6,870 nucleotides of DNA, taken from Cytophagales bacterium (GTDB lineage: Bacteria > Bacteroidota > Bacteroidia > Cytophagales > Spirosomataceae). Made by a program: the position numbers and the translations under genes. The notes below the pieces were generated by a model. It was not told the DNA's origin and did not search any database. It was given only the letters and a program-made list of their open reading frames with translations. The DNA lies in contig JABMMK010000259.1 of NCBI GenBank assembly GCA_013205605.1, positions 1-6,870 of the forward strand. The letters are read 5' to 3'. This document shows positions 1 to 6,395 of this stretch, piece after piece. Each line of letters starts with the position of its first letter. Within the stretch, counting starts at the first letter, position 1.

Positions 1-542
1 GTCTCCGTGTAATTTCCGATGCCCATGGTAAATAATTCCATGAGTTCGCGGGAATAATTTTCATTGGGGTTCACTCCTCGACTGTTATTTCCATCTAGGT
101 AAATTAGCATCGCAGGATCCCTGCTAACGTCCTTGACTAATTGTTTAAAATTCCCAAAAGCATACTTACGAAACAATTGATTTTGGGCGTACATATTTTG
201 AGGGTAGTTCACCTTGTCGCGCTCATTTGCAAAATGATTATGAAAGAACAAAACCATTTTTTCACGCATGTTCAAACTCTCATTCACCATGCGGGTATAC
301 CACCAAGCGGTCATTTCATTATACCAACGCCCAGTACTTCCGTCGGTATTTTGAATATTATTCGGCACCGTATTTACCCAAGCATTGGGGGCTGCAGGCA
401 AAGCCGCGTCCTTCAATAAAGCCTTATCAATAAAATCTGCAAATGTACCATAACCTAAAGCCATTGTTAAATCACTTTTGGAAAAACCAAACAATGACCT
501 AGCTAATAAATGACTCATGTTGGACGAGTTCCAAACTGGCAT
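1..542 (-). CDS. DUF1800 family protein, N-terminal part (runs off left edge)
   Basis: I translated this from the reverse strand. It starts at ATG 542-540, the first start codon after an in-frame TAA at 572-570, and stays open to base 1, giving 180 complete codons. Family hallmarks appear in order: HLLARSLFGFS near residues 10-20, REKMVLFFHNHF in the middle, then DPAMLIYLDGNNSRGVNPNE followed by NYSRELMELFTMGIGNYTE near the window edge. These match the conserved blocks of DUF1800 proteins. No signal peptide precedes the first block. The biochemical function of DUF1800 is not established; in many bacteria the gene sits beside a DUF1501 (sulfatase-like, often Tat-exported) gene, which would lie outside this window. 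The 179 bp upstream (543-721) are AT-rich and show no gene. The family call is firm; the role is unknown. Confidence 0.9.
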   Translation of the reverse strand, partial: MPVWNSSNMSHLLARSLFGFSKSDLTMALGYGTFADFIDKALLKDAALPAAPNAWVNTVPNNIQNTDGSTGRWYNEMTAWWYTRMVNESLNMREKMVLFFHNHFANERDKVNYPQNMYAQNQLFRKYAFGNFKQLVKDVSRDPAMLIYLDGNNSRGVNPNENYSRELMELFTMGIGNYTE

Positions 543-721
543 ATATTTAATTTTAAGTAGGATAAAGCGTTATTTAAGCTATAATCCTTTTTATGATGAG
601 TAATTATTACGTTATAACATTCCAATTTTAAATAATTATTGCCGAATAATCAATAAACTTATCAAAAAAATTATCTTATTAAAAAAAATTTAATATTGGC
701 TTAATAACATAATTATAAAAT

Positions 722-1201
722 TCAGTCCTCTAAAAATTCGATTTTAAGCGTCGTGTCAGGTTTGGTAAATCGAGTCACTCGAACATCTAAACTTCCCGAG
801 GATTTGAATAATCGTTGGGGTACCGCCACCTGATCAAAAAAATTCGGTTTCACTCGAAAAAAATCAAACTTTTTTCTGGCCCCATTTTTTTCACGGACAA
901 TTAAAATATAATGAATTTCTTTAGGGTCAGAGGCGTCCGTATATTTTTTACGTAAGGCTCCGTCGATGGAGATATCCGAAATTTCATTTTGGGTATCATA
1001 CATTTTTTCGGCCCATAGGTCGGGCAAGAAAATCTGAGCCAACAAACCCAAGCAGCCTACCACAAAAATAATCGTACTAAAGTTCTTCACTCCCCAGTCG
1101 GTGGAAGGGCCTTGGTTACTGCTACCCCCCATGCCTCCAAACAAGGGCATTTTTAGTTTTTTACGGGGTGGGCGGCGGGGTGAAACGGGATATTCAGACA
1201 T
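722..1201 (-). CDS. Hypothetical single-pass membrane protein, 159 aa
   Basis: I do not recognise this protein. I place the start at ATG 1201 (MSEYPVSPRRPP); a longer frame opening at TTG 1228 adds nine unremarkable residues. The N-terminus is rich in proline, arginine and lysine (residues 5-17), followed by a Gly/Ser-rich linker at about 22-34. One hydrophobic helix spans about residues 43-60 (TIIFVVGCLGLLAQIFLP). The remaining ~100 residues are soluble and look beta-rich, with alternating stretches such as IHYILIVRE, VRVTRF and TLKIEFLED. By the positive-inside rule the basic N-terminus should be cytoplasmic and the C-terminal domain periplasmic; this is inference. The gene is divergent from secA across a 154-bp gap and lies 179 bp upstream of the DUF1800 gene in the same direction. 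No catalytic motif is visible. Confidence 0.75.
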   Translation of the reverse strand: MSEYPVSPRRPPRKKLKMPLFGGMGGSSNQGPSTDWGVKNFSTIIFVVGCLGLLAQIFLPDLWAEKMYDTQNEISDISIDGALRKKYTDASDPKEIHYILIVREKNGARKKFDFFRVKPNFFDQVAVPQRLFKSSGSLDVRVTRFTKPDTTLKIEFLED

Positions 1202-1355
1202 ATATTTTAATATTTCAATGCAAATCAAAACAATTTAAAAAAGATTACGGCATTTTTTTTAGATTAATTCATTCAACATAGCAAGGATAAAAATTCAAAT
1301 TGGTAAATTGCGCTTTAATTTTTCACCACCCGATAAAAAGGGCAGAATAAATACA
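1202..1355. promoter_or_regulatory. Divergent intergenic region between the membrane protein gene and secA
   Basis: This 154-bp AT-rich gap separates two outward-facing genes, so it should hold promoters for both. I found no convincing match to the Bacteroidota -33 TTG / -7 TAnnTTTG promoter at sensible spacing on either strand; the closest on the plus strand, TAATTTTT at 1316-1323, has one mismatch and no well-placed -33 element. No strong Shine-Dalgarno sequence precedes secA (GGGCAG at 1341-1346 is too far upstream), which is usual in this phylum. Confidence 0.35.
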
Positions 1356-4300
1356 ATGTTTTCCATACTTAGCAAAACCGTTTACAAAATATTTGGCACT
1401 AAATCGGATCGTGACATCAAGCTTATCTTACCGCTTGTTGATCAAATAAAAAGTGCATTTGCCCAACTAGCCTCCATTTCTGATGATGCTTTGCGGGCTA
1501 AGTCGGCTGAATTTAAAGAACGAATTCAATCATTTTTAGCGGATATCGACGCCGAAATAAAATCTTTACATGAGCAGGGTCAGGCCACTGAGGACATCGA
1601 CGAAAAGGAAAAATTCTTTGTTGCCATCGATAAATTAACCGAGGATCGCAACCAACAATTAGAAATTATATTGCTTGAATTGCTTCCCGAGGCTTTTGCC
1701 GTGGTGAAAGAAACAGCTAGGCGATTCAAAGAGAATAAGCAATTGGTCGTTACTGCGACCATGGACGACAAGGTCATTGCGGCGAAAAAATCCAATGTTA
1801 AGATTGAAGGGGACAAAGCGATTTGGTTAAACCAATGGGATGCCGCCGGAAATGAAATCACCTGGGATATGGTGCATTATGATGTGCAGTTGATCGGTGG
1901 AATAGTCTTACATCAAGGAAAAATTTCCGAGATGGGCACAGGGGAAGGAAAGACTTTAGTATCCACGCTTCCCACTTATTTAAATGCGTTGGCGGGACGT
2001 GGGGTACATATTGTGACGGTGAATGATTATTTAGCCAAACGTGACTCCGAGTGGAATGCGCCTTTGTTCGAGTTTCATGGCTTGAAAGTGGACTGCATCG
2101 ACAAACATGAGCCCAATACCGAAGCGCGTCGTGCGGCGTACATGGCCGATATTACCTATGGTACTAACAATGAATTTGGTTTTGATTATTTGAGGGATAA
2201 TATGGCGCGTAGTCTTGAGGACCAAGTCCAAAGACCGCACCATTTTGCCATGGTGGATGAGGTGGATTCCGTGTTGATCGATGATGCAAGAACTCCTTTA
2301 ATTATTTCAGGACCTATTCCTAGGGGTGATGAGCAGGAATTTGAGGCATTCCAACCTCGCATTCACAAGTTAGTGGAAGCCCAAAAACAAATCGTTCAAA
2401 ACTTCTTAGTCGAAGCGAAAAAACTAGTCGCCGCAGGAGATAAAAAAGAAGGGGGACTTTCATTATTTAGGGCTTTTAGGGGATTGCCTAAATCAAAACC
2501 TTTGATCAAGTTTCTTTCTGAAAGCGGCAACAAGCAATTAATGAATGACACCGAGGGGATTTATTTGGCAGAGAACCAAAAATTAATGCCTCAGGCAGAT
2601 GAGCCTTTGTTGTTTACCATTGAGGAAAAAAACAATCAGGTAGAGTTGACCGAAAGGGGATTGGAGTTTATGAGTGGCAACACCGAAGATCCTAGCTTTT
2701 TTGTGCTTCCTGATTTGTCTATTGATTTAAACAAAATTGAAAAAAATACTTCGCTGAATGATGCTGAACGTTTAATGCAGAAGGAGCAGTTGATTCGTGA
2801 TTACAACGAGAAGGCGTCTCGGATTCATACGGTAAACCAATTGCTGAAGGCCTATACGTTGTTTGAAAAAGACACGGAATATATTTTGGTAGAGGGCAAG
2901 GTGAAGATTGTGGATGAGCAAACGGGTCGTGTGATGGAAGGCCGACGCTATTCAGATGGTTTACATCAGGCGATTGAGGCGAAGGAAGGCGTAAATGTGG
3001 AAGATGCATCACAAACCTATGCGACGATTACGCTTCAAAATTATTTCCGAATGTACCATAAATTAGGGGGTATGACGGGTACGGCAGAAACGGAAGCTGG
3101 GGAATTTTGGACGATCTATAAATTGGATGTGGTCTCGATACCGACCAATAAACCCATCCAGCGGGATGATCATGAAGACAAGGTGTATCGCACCGTGCGT
3201 GAAAAATACAATGCGGTGGCGGAAGAAATACAGGAATTAGTGAACCAAGGAAGGCCTGTTTTAGTGGGTACTACTTCAGTGGAGAATTCGGAATTATTGA
3301 GTCGATTGTTGAATATTCGTAAGATTCAACATAATGTATTAAATGCCAAACAGCATGCTCGGGAAGCTGAGATTGTGGCTGAGGCGGGACAGTCGGGCAA
3401 GGTGACGATTGCTACCAACATGGCAGGTCGTGGAACCGATATTAAATTAAGTCCGGTGTCGAAGGAATCGGGTGGTTTGGCGATTATTGGAACTGAGCGC
3501 CATGAATCTAGGCGTGTAGATAGGCAGTTGAGAGGTCGCGCAGGCCGACAAGGCGACGTGGGATCTTCTCAGTTTTTTGTTTCCTTGGAAGATAATTTAA
3601 TGCGTTTGTTTGGCTCAGATCGTATTGCGAAAGTGATGGACAGACTAGGCATGGATGAGGGAGAAGTGATTCAGCATTCGATGATTACGTCGTCGATTGA
3701 GCGAGCACAGAAAAAAGTGGAAGAAAATAACTTTGGGATTCGAAAGCGTTTATTGGAATACGATGACGTGATGAATTACCAAAGAAATGCGATTTATAAA
3801 CGTCGGCAAAATGCACTTTTGGGCGAGCGTTTATCGTTGGACATTATCAATATTTTATTTGACGTGTGTCAAGACATCTCAACTACTTACACCAACTACA
3901 CTGAGTTAGAGTTAAAGGTCATTGAGTTATTGGGCATGGAGCCGTCGTTTGGCGAGGAGGAGTTTACTAAAATGTCGCCGGATGCGAAGACAGAGAAATT
4001 GTTTTTAGCGGCGGAGCAGCATTATAAGTCGAAAAATGAAGCCATTGGCAAGCAGGTGATTGAGGTCGCTCGCGAAGCTCAGCGCCAGGGTTATTCGGGA
4101 ATTCAGGTTCCTATATCCAACGGATCCATGGTGACCGGTGTGGTGGTGGATGCACAAAAAACAATCGATTCAAACGGCAAAGAAGTGCTGACGGAGATGG
4201 AGAAATTCATCACCTTATCCTTGATTGACCAGGAGTGGAAGGAACATTTACGTGAGATGGACGATTTAAAACAGTCGGTACAAAATGCGGTATTTGAGCA

Positions 4301-4721
4301 AAAAGATCCTTTGTTGATTTACAAGTTTGAGGCGGTGAATTTATTTCAGCGATTTGTGGCGAGGGTGAATATGGACACGATTAGTTTTGTGATCAAAGCA
4401 GAAATCCCGGAGGTACAGTCGACGAATCAATCCCAAAAACCAAGCAGAGAAAAGGCGCCAAAACTACAATTAAGTAAAGATGAGGCTATTTCCTCTTTGG
4501 TAGGCGGCTTAGCCTCTGGCTCGGAAGTTGGCTCAGACATGGACTACCATGATCCATCCCAACGTTCAGTCGAGCGAGTGGCGCCACGTCATGCAATCAA
4601 GATTGCGGATCGCAATCAGCGCGTGACGGTACAATACATGGATGGCAGCACCAAAGAAAATGTCAAGTACAAAGTGGTGGAACAAGATGTGGAGAGCGGC
4701 AAGGCTGTGGTGATTGCGTAA
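1356..4721 (+). CDS. secA: Protein translocase subunit SecA (preprotein translocase ATPase)
   Basis: SecA is the essential ATPase that drives unfolded preproteins through the SecYEG channel at the inner membrane. I chose ATG 1356 (MFSILSKTVYKIFG...), a typical SecA N-terminus, over an in-frame TTG at 1308 that adds 16 atypical residues. This gives 1,121 residues, against 901 in E. coli. Walker A (GTGEGKT) is at 194-200, and Walker B with the adjacent DEAD-like motif (VDEVDSVLIDDARTP) begins at 300. The preprotein-crosslinking region follows, then MTGTAETE, TNMAGRGTDI (687-696) and the motif VI region TERHESRRVDRQLRGRAGRQ (713-732). LEYDDVMNYQR and the helical-scaffold segment SLIDQEWKEHL (from 955) come later. 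Walker A lies about 90 residues further in than in E. coli because of an N-terminal-region insertion, which I associate with Bacteroidota SecA. The C-terminus has no zinc-binding CxC...C(C/H) tail; residues ~1083-1121 form a different, beta-looking segment (RVTVQYMDGS...). The frame is intact. Confidence 0.98.
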   Translation: MFSILSKTVYKIFGTKSDRDIKLILPLVDQIKSAFAQLASISDDALRAKSAEFKERIQSFLADIDAEIKSLHEQGQATEDIDEKEKFFVAIDKLTEDRNQQLEIILLELLPEAFAVVKETARRFKENKQLVVTATMDDKVIAAKKSNVKIEGDKAIWLNQWDAAGNEITWDMVHYDVQLIGGIVLHQGKISEMGTGEGKTLVSTLPTYLNALAGRGVHIVTVNDYLAKRDSEWNAPLFEFHGLKVDCIDKHEPNTEARRAAYMADITYGTNNEFGFDYLRDNMARSLEDQVQRPHHFAMVDEVDSVLIDDARTPLIISGPIPRGDEQEFEAFQPRIHKLVEAQKQIVQNFLVEAKKLVAAGDKKEGGLSLFRAFRGLPKSKPLIKFLSESGNKQLMNDTEGIYLAENQKLMPQADEPLLFTIEEKNNQVELTERGLEFMSGNTEDPSFFVLPDLSIDLNKIEKNTSLNDAERLMQKEQLIRDYNEKASRIHTVNQLLKAYTLFEKDTEYILVEGKVKIVDEQTGRVMEGRRYSDGLHQAIEAKEGVNVEDASQTYATITLQNYFRMYHKLGGMTGTAETEAGEFWTIYKLDVVSIPTNKPIQRDDHEDKVYRTVREKYNAVAEEIQELVNQGRPVLVGTTSVENSELLSRLLNIRKIQHNVLNAKQHAREAEIVAEAGQSGKVTIATNMAGRGTDIKLSPVSKESGGLAIIGTERHESRRVDRQLRGRAGRQGDVGSSQFFVSLEDNLMRLFGSDRIAKVMDRLGMDEGEVIQHSMITSSIERAQKKVEENNFGIRKRLLEYDDVMNYQRNAIYKRRQNALLGERLSLDIINILFDVCQDISTTYTNYTELELKVIELLGMEPSFGEEEFTKMSPDAKTEKLFLAAEQHYKSKNEAIGKQVIEVAREAQRQGYSGIQVPISNGSMVTGVVVDAQKTIDSNGKEVLTEMEKFITLSLIDQEWKEHLREMDDLKQSVQNAVFEQKDPLLIYKFEAVNLFQRFVARVNMDTISFVIKAEIPEVQSTNQSQKPSREKAPKLQLSKDEAISSLVGGLASGSEVGSDMDYHDPSQRSVERVAPRHAIKIADRNQRVTVQYMDGSTKENVKYKVVEQDVESGKAVVIA

Positions 4722-4726
4722 GCAAT

Positions 4727-4769
4727 TTACCAGATGACGATGTCATCCGCATGAGCTACTTCAATGCTT
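4727..4769. repeat. 43-bp perfect direct repeat, left copy (secA side)
   Basis: These 43 bases are identical to 6353-6395, in the same orientation, at an offset of 1,626 bp. Identity stops abruptly at both ends (T versus G on the left, T versus G on the right). The copy begins 5 bp after the secA stop codon. Read on the minus strand it encodes SIEVAHADDIVIW and a stop, the exact end of ProB. It contains a perfect inverted repeat, GATGAC-gat-GTCATC, at 4733-4747. The most likely reading is an attachment-site core left by integration at the proB 3' end; a local duplication is the alternative. Confidence 0.95.
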
Positions 4770-4807
4770 TTAGATACTTGATTCTGATCAATTATTGAAT
4801 AAATTTC
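4727..4807 (-). pseudogene. proB-like 3'-end fragment, about 26 codons
   Basis: On the minus strand an open frame without a start codon runs from just after an in-frame TAA (4810-4808) to the stop at 4729-4727. It reads EIYSIIDQNQVSK followed by the 13-residue ProB tail shared with the right-hand gene. The part upstream of the 43-bp repeat is only loosely similar to the corresponding proB codons: S, E/D and Q fall in register, and about 15 of 30 bases match by eye. It could be a diverged proB end carried by the inserted segment, a displaced remnant, or chance open frame beside the repeat. The duplicated tail is certain; the rest is inference. Confidence 0.35.
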
Positions 4808-4822
4808 TTAAAGTTTAGAGAA

Positions 4823-6154
4823 TTATAGTTGTCGATTTAATTTATCCTTCATGTTTTGAATGGAATAAATTGGAAAAATATCCACTTGGTCCATACTTGA
4901 GAAATTTTCAAGTGAAAGTCTAATTCCAGAGGCACTATTTTTTTCCTTTAAAAACAAATAAAGGCTCTGCATACTTCCTTTAGTGCCGGATTTAACTTCT
5001 AAGGGAACGATATTTTCACTAAACTGGCAAACATAATCCACCTCTGCTTGACTATTTTTTGCATCCCTTTGCCAATAATATAACTCTGTTTTTTGAAAGC
5101 AATTTTCAACTTTAAGTAATTCCAAACCAACATAAAGCTCCGCAATATGGCCTTTATTAATGACTTCAAATACGTCTCCAATAATAATATCGGAAATATT
5201 TAAACCCAAAATTCTTTGAAATATTCCAGTGTCAAAAATTAACAACTTCATTTTTTTTGAATTTGTTTCAGCACCTAAAGGAATGCCATTAGCAGCTGTA
5301 TGAGTAACAGAATGAACCAAACCAGCCATTTTTAACAAGGTAATCGCTTCCTTAATTTGCAAATTATTCAACGTGGCATTTGGGTATGTATACGTAAATT
5401 TTGTTCCATTCTGGCGAGCAATGGCTAAGAATACTTCCAAGAGTCTGGCGCTTGGCACCCTTTTTTTATACTTGGCAAAGTCGGCCTGTACAGAAATAAC
5501 CAAATCATTTAAAACGAGTTGCACTTCCAATAAATCCTGTGTAGTTATGTAGGTATTGACGGCTTCGGGCATACCTCCGATAACGAGGAATTTTTTATAA
5601 TACTGAATCAACTTCTTATGTAGGACTTCAGGCAGGGGGTTTAAAGCAGTGGCCTTGGCTAAAAGGCCCAACAATAAATTTTCTTTATGAGCCAATAAAA
5701 ACTCTGTGAATGAAAGTGGAAACATAAATAATGAACGTACACGGCCCACGCCAAAGGAAGGAATATCGACCAATGCAAACTCAAGCATTGAACCCGCAGC
5801 AACCACATGTAAATCAGGCATTTTCTCATAAAAATACCGAAGCATACTAATAGCTGGAATGCAAGATTGAATTTCATCCAAAAAAATAAGCGTTTTCCCG
5901 GGTATAATGGGAGTATTTGTCAATATGCTGAGTTGTTCACATAGCTCACTGACCGACAAATTCTTTTCAAAAATAGCCGCATACTCTCTTTTTTCATCGA
6001 AATTTATTTCAATAAAGTAGGTGAAATTCGTGGCTAGGTTTTTAACTGAAGATGTTTTTCCTACTTGACGAGCACCACGAATCATTAAAGGCTTTCTTTG
6101 TGAAGAATTTTTCCAGGCCAATAACTCTGCATCAATCGTACGATTCAAATACAT
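4823..6154 (-). CDS. AAA ATPase with C-terminal DUF4143 domain, 443 aa
   Basis: I start at ATG 6154 (MYLNRTIDAELLAW); an in-frame TTG at 6160 is less likely. Residues ~20-130 form a P-loop ATPase: Walker A GARQVGKT at 27-34, Walker B TLIFLDEIQ at 88-96, and a sensor-like AAGSMLEFAL at about 119-128. Then come SFTEFLLAH and IGGMPEAVNTY, both typical of the family, and the DUF4143 region. The C-terminal part resembles a PD-(D/E)xK nuclease fold: AEVDYV at 370-375 and VPLEVKSG at 383-390, keeping the acidic residues and the ExK lysine. Length is normal and the frame is intact. These proteins are common, usually single-gene units whose function is not settled; roles in defence or selfish-element maintenance have been suggested, but nothing here decides it. 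It is transcribed alone, between two 43-bp direct repeats. Confidence 0.93.
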   Translation of the reverse strand: MYLNRTIDAELLAWKNSSQRKPLMIRGARQVGKTSSVKNLATNFTYFIEINFDEKREYAAIFEKNLSVSELCEQLSILTNTPIIPGKTLIFLDEIQSCIPAISMLRYFYEKMPDLHVVAAGSMLEFALVDIPSFGVGRVRSLFMFPLSFTEFLLAHKENLLLGLLAKATALNPLPEVLHKKLIQYYKKFLVIGGMPEAVNTYITTQDLLEVQLVLNDLVISVQADFAKYKKRVPSARLLEVFLAIARQNGTKFTYTYPNATLNNLQIKEAITLLKMAGLVHSVTHTAANGIPLGAETNSKKMKLLIFDTGIFQRILGLNISDIIIGDVFEVINKGHIAELYVGLELLKVENCFQKTELYYWQRDAKNSQAEVDYVCQFSENIVPLEVKSGTKGSMQSLYLFLKEKNSASGIRLSLENFSSMDQVDIFPIYSIQNMKDKLNRQL

Positions 6155-6352
6155 AATCAATTATTTTTTAAAAATACTAATCAATAATTAAAAACAAATA
6201 TAAAAAATCCAAATCAATATTGACATTAAAATTCGAAAAATACAAATCAAAAATTAGAAATGGAAAGAAAATATTTAAACCCACTCTAATTTATCCACGA
6301 TAAATTATTTGAGAGAAATGCTTAAGTGTTTTATTCGAAAAAAAATAATTAG
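6155..6352. other. Very AT-rich leader between the ATPase gene and proB
   Basis: By count, 35 of 192 bases at 6161-6352 are G or C (about 18%), well below the neighbouring genes. No coding frame is visible. It holds short repeats: ATTCGAAAAA at 6231-6240 and again at 6333-6342, and the near-identical AATCAATTATT (6155-6165) and AATCAATAATT (6179-6189). It must contain the ATPase promoter, and, if the segment is an element, one of its ends. Repeats this short in AT-rich DNA may be chance. Confidence 0.6.
6195..6202 (-). promoter_or_regulatory. Possible -7 promoter element for the ATPase gene
   Basis: On the minus strand this reads TATATTTG, an exact match to the Bacteroidota -7 consensus TAnnTTTG, about 40 bp upstream of the ATPase start codon. 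I see no TTG at the expected 17-23 bp upstream spacing (the nearest are closer), and such a match is easy to find by chance in AT-rich DNA. Confidence 0.25.
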
Positions 6353-6395
6353 TTACCAGATGACGATGTCATCCGCATGAGCTACTTCAATGCTT
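6353..6395. repeat. 43-bp perfect direct repeat, right copy (proB 3' end)
   Basis: This is identical to 4727-4769 and in the same orientation. It begins exactly with the proB stop codon (complement of TTA at 6353-6355) and covers the last 13 codons plus one base. The inverted repeat GATGAC-gat-GTCATC lies at 6359-6373. Because this copy is continuous with the proB frame, it is the one that currently serves as the gene's 3' end. Confidence 0.95.

Larger units (their letters stand above)
4770..6352. mobile_element. Candidate small integrated element carrying one AAA/DUF4143 gene
   Basis: This 1.58-kb segment lies between the two 43-bp direct repeats. Removing it with one repeat copy restores secA and proB as convergent neighbours with stop codons 5 bp apart, both undamaged, as expected for insertion at a gene's 3' end. 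The only gene inside is the DUF4143 ATPase, a family scattered widely among genomes in a way that suggests frequent transfer. The flank next to proB (6161-6352) is about 18% G+C by count. There is no integrase, transposase, resolvase or relaxase, and no terminal inverted repeats are evident at the segment ends. Mobility would therefore have to be supplied in trans or be lost. The call rests on the repeats and context alone. Confidence 0.45.

Noticed and set aside
141..433. Two plus-strand open frames of 92 and 68 codons
   Set aside because: They lie entirely over the DUF1800 reading frame on the minus strand, which has clear family motifs; the plus-strand peptides have none.
676..707. Inverted repeat TTATTAA / TTAATAA downstream of the hypothetical membrane protein gene, considered as a terminator
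   Set aside because: The 7-bp stem is pure A/T with an 18-base loop, too weak for an intrinsic terminator in such AT-rich DNA.
1308..1355. TTG-initiated extension of SecA by 16 residues
   Set aside because: The extension does not resemble a SecA N-terminus, while the ATG at 1356 gives one directly.
1580..3012. Three minus-strand open frames inside secA
   Set aside because: They are antisense shadows of a well-conserved gene with no recognisable domains and no plausible context.
4778..4798. Short palindromes TTGAT-tctg-ATCAA and TCAAT-t-ATTGA, considered as a terminator for the ATPase gene
   Set aside because: The stems are only 5 bp, AT-rich, and not followed by a T tract in the direction of transcription.
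4999..5877. Two minus-strand open frames of 60 and 72 codons within the ATPase gene
   Set aside because: They are out-of-frame shadows of the intact 443-residue coding sequence.
6155..6352. CRISPR array or iteron origin in the AT-rich block
   Set aside because: The repeats are too short, too few and irregularly spaced, and no cas or replication gene is present.
4727..6395. Target-site duplication made by an ordinary transposon
   Set aside because: Transposon target duplications are usually 2-14 bp; 43 bp aligned to a stop codon, with no transposase or terminal inverted repeats, fits an attachment site or recombination event better.
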